A DNA stretch of 64,000 bases from CAZLBC01 sp964557575. Its GTDB lineage: Bacteria > Planctomycetota > Phycisphaerae > SM23-33. The translations under genes and the position numbers were made by a program. Under the pieces are notes generated by a model that worked only from the letters and a program-made list of their open reading frames with translations, was not told the DNA's origin and did no database searches. The stretch lies in assembly GCA_964557575.1 (NCBI GenBank), contig CAZLBC010000011.1, positions 27,377 through 91,376 on the forward strand, given 5' to 3'. The stretch's first letter is position 1. The number at the start of each line of letters is the position of its first letter. Below are positions 62,456-64,000 of the stretch, piece by piece.

Positions 62456-63721
62456 ATGTCACGGATCATGCGACTGTTGATAGCAGGACTTTTCGCCTCT
62501 CTTGTGTCTTCTCATTGTTTTGCGGCGGACTGGCCGCAGTTCAGGGGGCCCAATCGTGACGGGATATCGGCTGAAACCGGGCTGTTGAAATCGTGGCCTG
62601 CGGGAGGGCCTGAGAAGCTCTGGGTTTCAGAGGCCGACCTGGCGGACGGTTTTTCCTCCGTTTCCGTGGTCGGTGATTCGATATACACAACGGGCACCCT
62701 TCAGGGGGAGGGTTGGCTGTTCGCCCTGGACCGGAAGGGGCGGTTGCAGTGGAAGAAAAAGTACGGCGCGGAGTGGACCAAGAACTTCCCCGCCGCGCGT
62801 ACGACGCCGACCGTTGATGACGGTTTGCTGTACATAATGAGCGGGATGGGGCTTCTTGCCTGTTACGACACGACGGGCGGTTTGCAGTGGTCGGTCGATA
62901 CGGATGCGAAATACGGGCTCCAGGAAATCAACTGGGGGATCGCCGAGTGTCCCCTGGTCTATGGCGACACGGTGATCTGCACCCCCGGGGGGGATAAGGC
63001 GACCATGGTTGCCTTCAACAGGAAGACGGGAAAAGAGCTGTGGACGTGCTCCTCCGGCCGGGACAAGTCCGCCTATTGTTCTCCGGCGCTGGTGCGCGAG
63101 GGAGGAAAAAACCTGATCGTCACAATGACCTCCCGGCATGTTATCGGTGTGGGTGCGAAGGACGGAACACTGCTCTGGAAAGTGCCCTACCCCGGCCCCG
63201 CAAAGACGAGCCGGTGCGGGGCACACCCCAATACGCCCGTTCATCGTGACGACCAGGTTTATGTCACGACCGGTTACAACGACGGCGGCTTGGCCGTCAA
63301 GCTGTCGACGGACGGACGGCGGGCGCGACGGTCGTGGGCCAAGGTGGAACACGACAACCATCACGGCGGTGTCATTCTCCGCGGCGATTATCTCTACGGG
63401 TCGACGTGGGAGAACAACCGAAACGGGAACTGGATGTGCATCGAGTGGGAGGGAGGTAAGACCCGGTACGATACGCACTGGAAAAACAAGGGATGCATGA
63501 TATATGCCGAGGGAATGCTCTATTGTTATACCGAAAAGACCGGCCACCTCGCACTGGTCGCGGCCACGCCGGAACGATTCGAGCCGGTTTCGAGCTTCAA
63601 GATAGAAGACGGCACCGGCAAACACTGGTCGCATCCGGCTATCTCCGACGGGGTATTGTATCTGCGACACGGTAACAAGCTCGTGGCATTCGCCGTCAAG
63701 ACCGATGCGCGGGACCAGTGA
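62456..63721 (+). CDS. secreted PQQ-like beta-propeller protein
   Basis: 421 residues from ATG 62456 (GGGAGGA five bases upstream). A signal peptide (about 1-24, ending CFA) is followed by ADWPQFRGPNRDGIS, the start typical of planctomycetal PQQ-binding-like propellers. Blades with repeated LLW, GKELW and LYGS segments follow. PQQ-like repeats of this group usually lack a quinone and may bind sugars or proteins. It follows the LemA-like gene by 29 bp in the same direction. Confidence 0.9.
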   Translation: MSRIMRLLIAGLFASLVSSHCFAADWPQFRGPNRDGISAETGLLKSWPAGGPEKLWVSEADLADGFSSVSVVGDSIYTTGTLQGEGWLFALDRKGRLQWKKKYGAEWTKNFPAARTTPTVDDGLLYIMSGMGLLACYDTTGGLQWSVDTDAKYGLQEINWGIAECPLVYGDTVICTPGGDKATMVAFNRKTGKELWTCSSGRDKSAYCSPALVREGGKNLIVTMTSRHVIGVGAKDGTLLWKVPYPGPAKTSRCGAHPNTPVHRDDQVYVTTGYNDGGLAVKLSTDGRRARRSWAKVEHDNHHGGVILRGDYLYGSTWENNRNGNWMCIEWEGGKTRYDTHWKNKGCMIYAEGMLYCYTEKTGHLALVAATPERFEPVSSFKIEDGTGKHWSHPAISDGVLYLRHGNKLVAFAVKTDARDQ

Positions 63722-63751
63722 TTCCGGCGCGGCGGGCAGGAATGTTACGGC

Positions 63752-63789
63752 AAAAAAAAGAGTCCGAGGGGGTGGGAACTCGAACTCTT
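63752..63789 (-). terminator. intrinsic terminator, minus strand
   Basis: AAGAGTTCGAG and CTCGGACTCTT (minus strand) form an 11-bp stem with one G-T or mismatch position, followed by six T. It would end a gene coming from the right. Confidence 0.65.
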
Positions 63790-63887
63790 ATTCCGGTACA
63801 CCGGTTTTTTGAAGCAACCGGTTTTCCGATGAAAACATCAAACAACAATACTCATTACAAACAACGGCAACAGCTTTGACAAATCCC

Positions 63888-64000
63888 TCAGGCAACGGTA
63901 TTGCTTCCGATCATTACGTACGGGCTGCTGAACAATCCAGGGCCTGCCTGCGAAAGGACATTTTTACGCACCTCATCGTCAGTCTCCATCGGCGATTCGT
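63888..64000 (-). CDS. possible C-terminal end of a minus-strand gene (partial)
   Basis: An open frame of 36 codons runs from the right edge to a TGA at 63888-63890; it contains SPMETDDEVRKN and ends MIGSNTVA. The terminator at 63752 on the same strand supports a transcript. The repeat core at 63977-63995 falls within it, so it may be repeat-derived and not a gene. Confidence 0.3.
   Translation of the reverse strand, partial: ESPMETDDEVRKNVLSQAGPGLFSSPYVMIGSNTVA
63977..63995. repeat. isolated copy of the 27.7-kb repeat core
   Basis: CGTCAGTCTCCATCGGCGA is identical, over 19 bases, to 27723-27741 and 27825-27843. A T5 run lies a few bases before it, as in the 27.7-kb units. Confidence 0.75.

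Overview
The window looks like part of a GC-rich, diderm bacterial chromosome assembled from short reads: three runs of exactly 100 N sit inside tandem repeats. The gene content points to the Planctomycetota or another PVC lineage. Markers are a twin-arginine type Gfo/Idh/MocA oxidoreductase, a twin-arginine type sulfatase, a secreted PQQ-like propeller protein starting with a WPQFRGPNRDG segment, and a prepilin-like protein with an H-Xn-DG tail motif. An outer membrane with lipid A is implied by lpxI, lpxD, lpxB, lptE, lptF, lptG and a BamD-like protein. The phylum call is inference; no rRNA is present to settle it.

Layout. 0-9.7 kb: oxidoreductase (partial, minus), then a plus-strand run: BamD-like lipoprotein partner and lptE, ftsH, a 168-bp tandem repeat with a gap, folP, cdaA plus a YbbR/CdaR-like partner, proA. 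9.7-19 kb: small zinc-ribbon-like protein, an IclR-effector/AraC-HTH regulator, aspS, an Nfu-type Fe-S protein, glutamine amidotransferase, a GNAT enzyme, nth, a small MscS channel, hflX, a secreted HEXXH peptidase and tRNA-Thr. 19.2-21.7 kb (minus): a Bax1-type nuclease (DUF790) and an XPB-like helicase whose ATPase motifs are degenerate, the most unusual locus here. 21.8-27.6 kb: rlmN, a flippase-like membrane protein, gmd and fcl (GDP-L-fucose), a prepilin-like protein, tRNA-Ser and a 102-bp tandem repeat with a gap. 28.2-30.8 kb: clpB. 30.8-35.9 kb (minus): radC, a MnmE-like GTPase without its C-terminal Cys motif, coaX, obg, rpmA and a secreted protein. 36-43.2 kb: GNAT protein, dnaA with its terminator, a small ORF, tRNA-Pro, a group II intron remnant and a large MscK-type channel with an apparent frameshift. 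43.2-50.2 kb (minus): sulfatase, queA, an AT-rich island with a DnaA box, lpxI-lpxD, and an SH3-like protein with a Pro-Glu-Lys heptad repeat. 50.3-64 kb: small ORF, acpS-lpxB, clpC, a membrane protein (minus), lptF-lptG, mutS2 (minus), a LemA-like protein and the PQQ-like protein.

The genes are mainly housekeeping: envelope biogenesis (lpx, lpt, BamD-like), proteostasis (ftsH, clpB, clpC), translation and RNA modification (aspS, rpmA, rlmN, queA, obg, hflX), DNA maintenance (dnaA, nth, radC, mutS2, XPB/Bax1), osmotic safety (two MscS-family channels) and cyclic di-AMP signalling (cdaA and partner). No transposase, prophage or CRISPR array was found. The main accessory features are the pseudo-XPB/Bax1 pair, the gap-associated repeats that share a sequence core, and the intron remnant.
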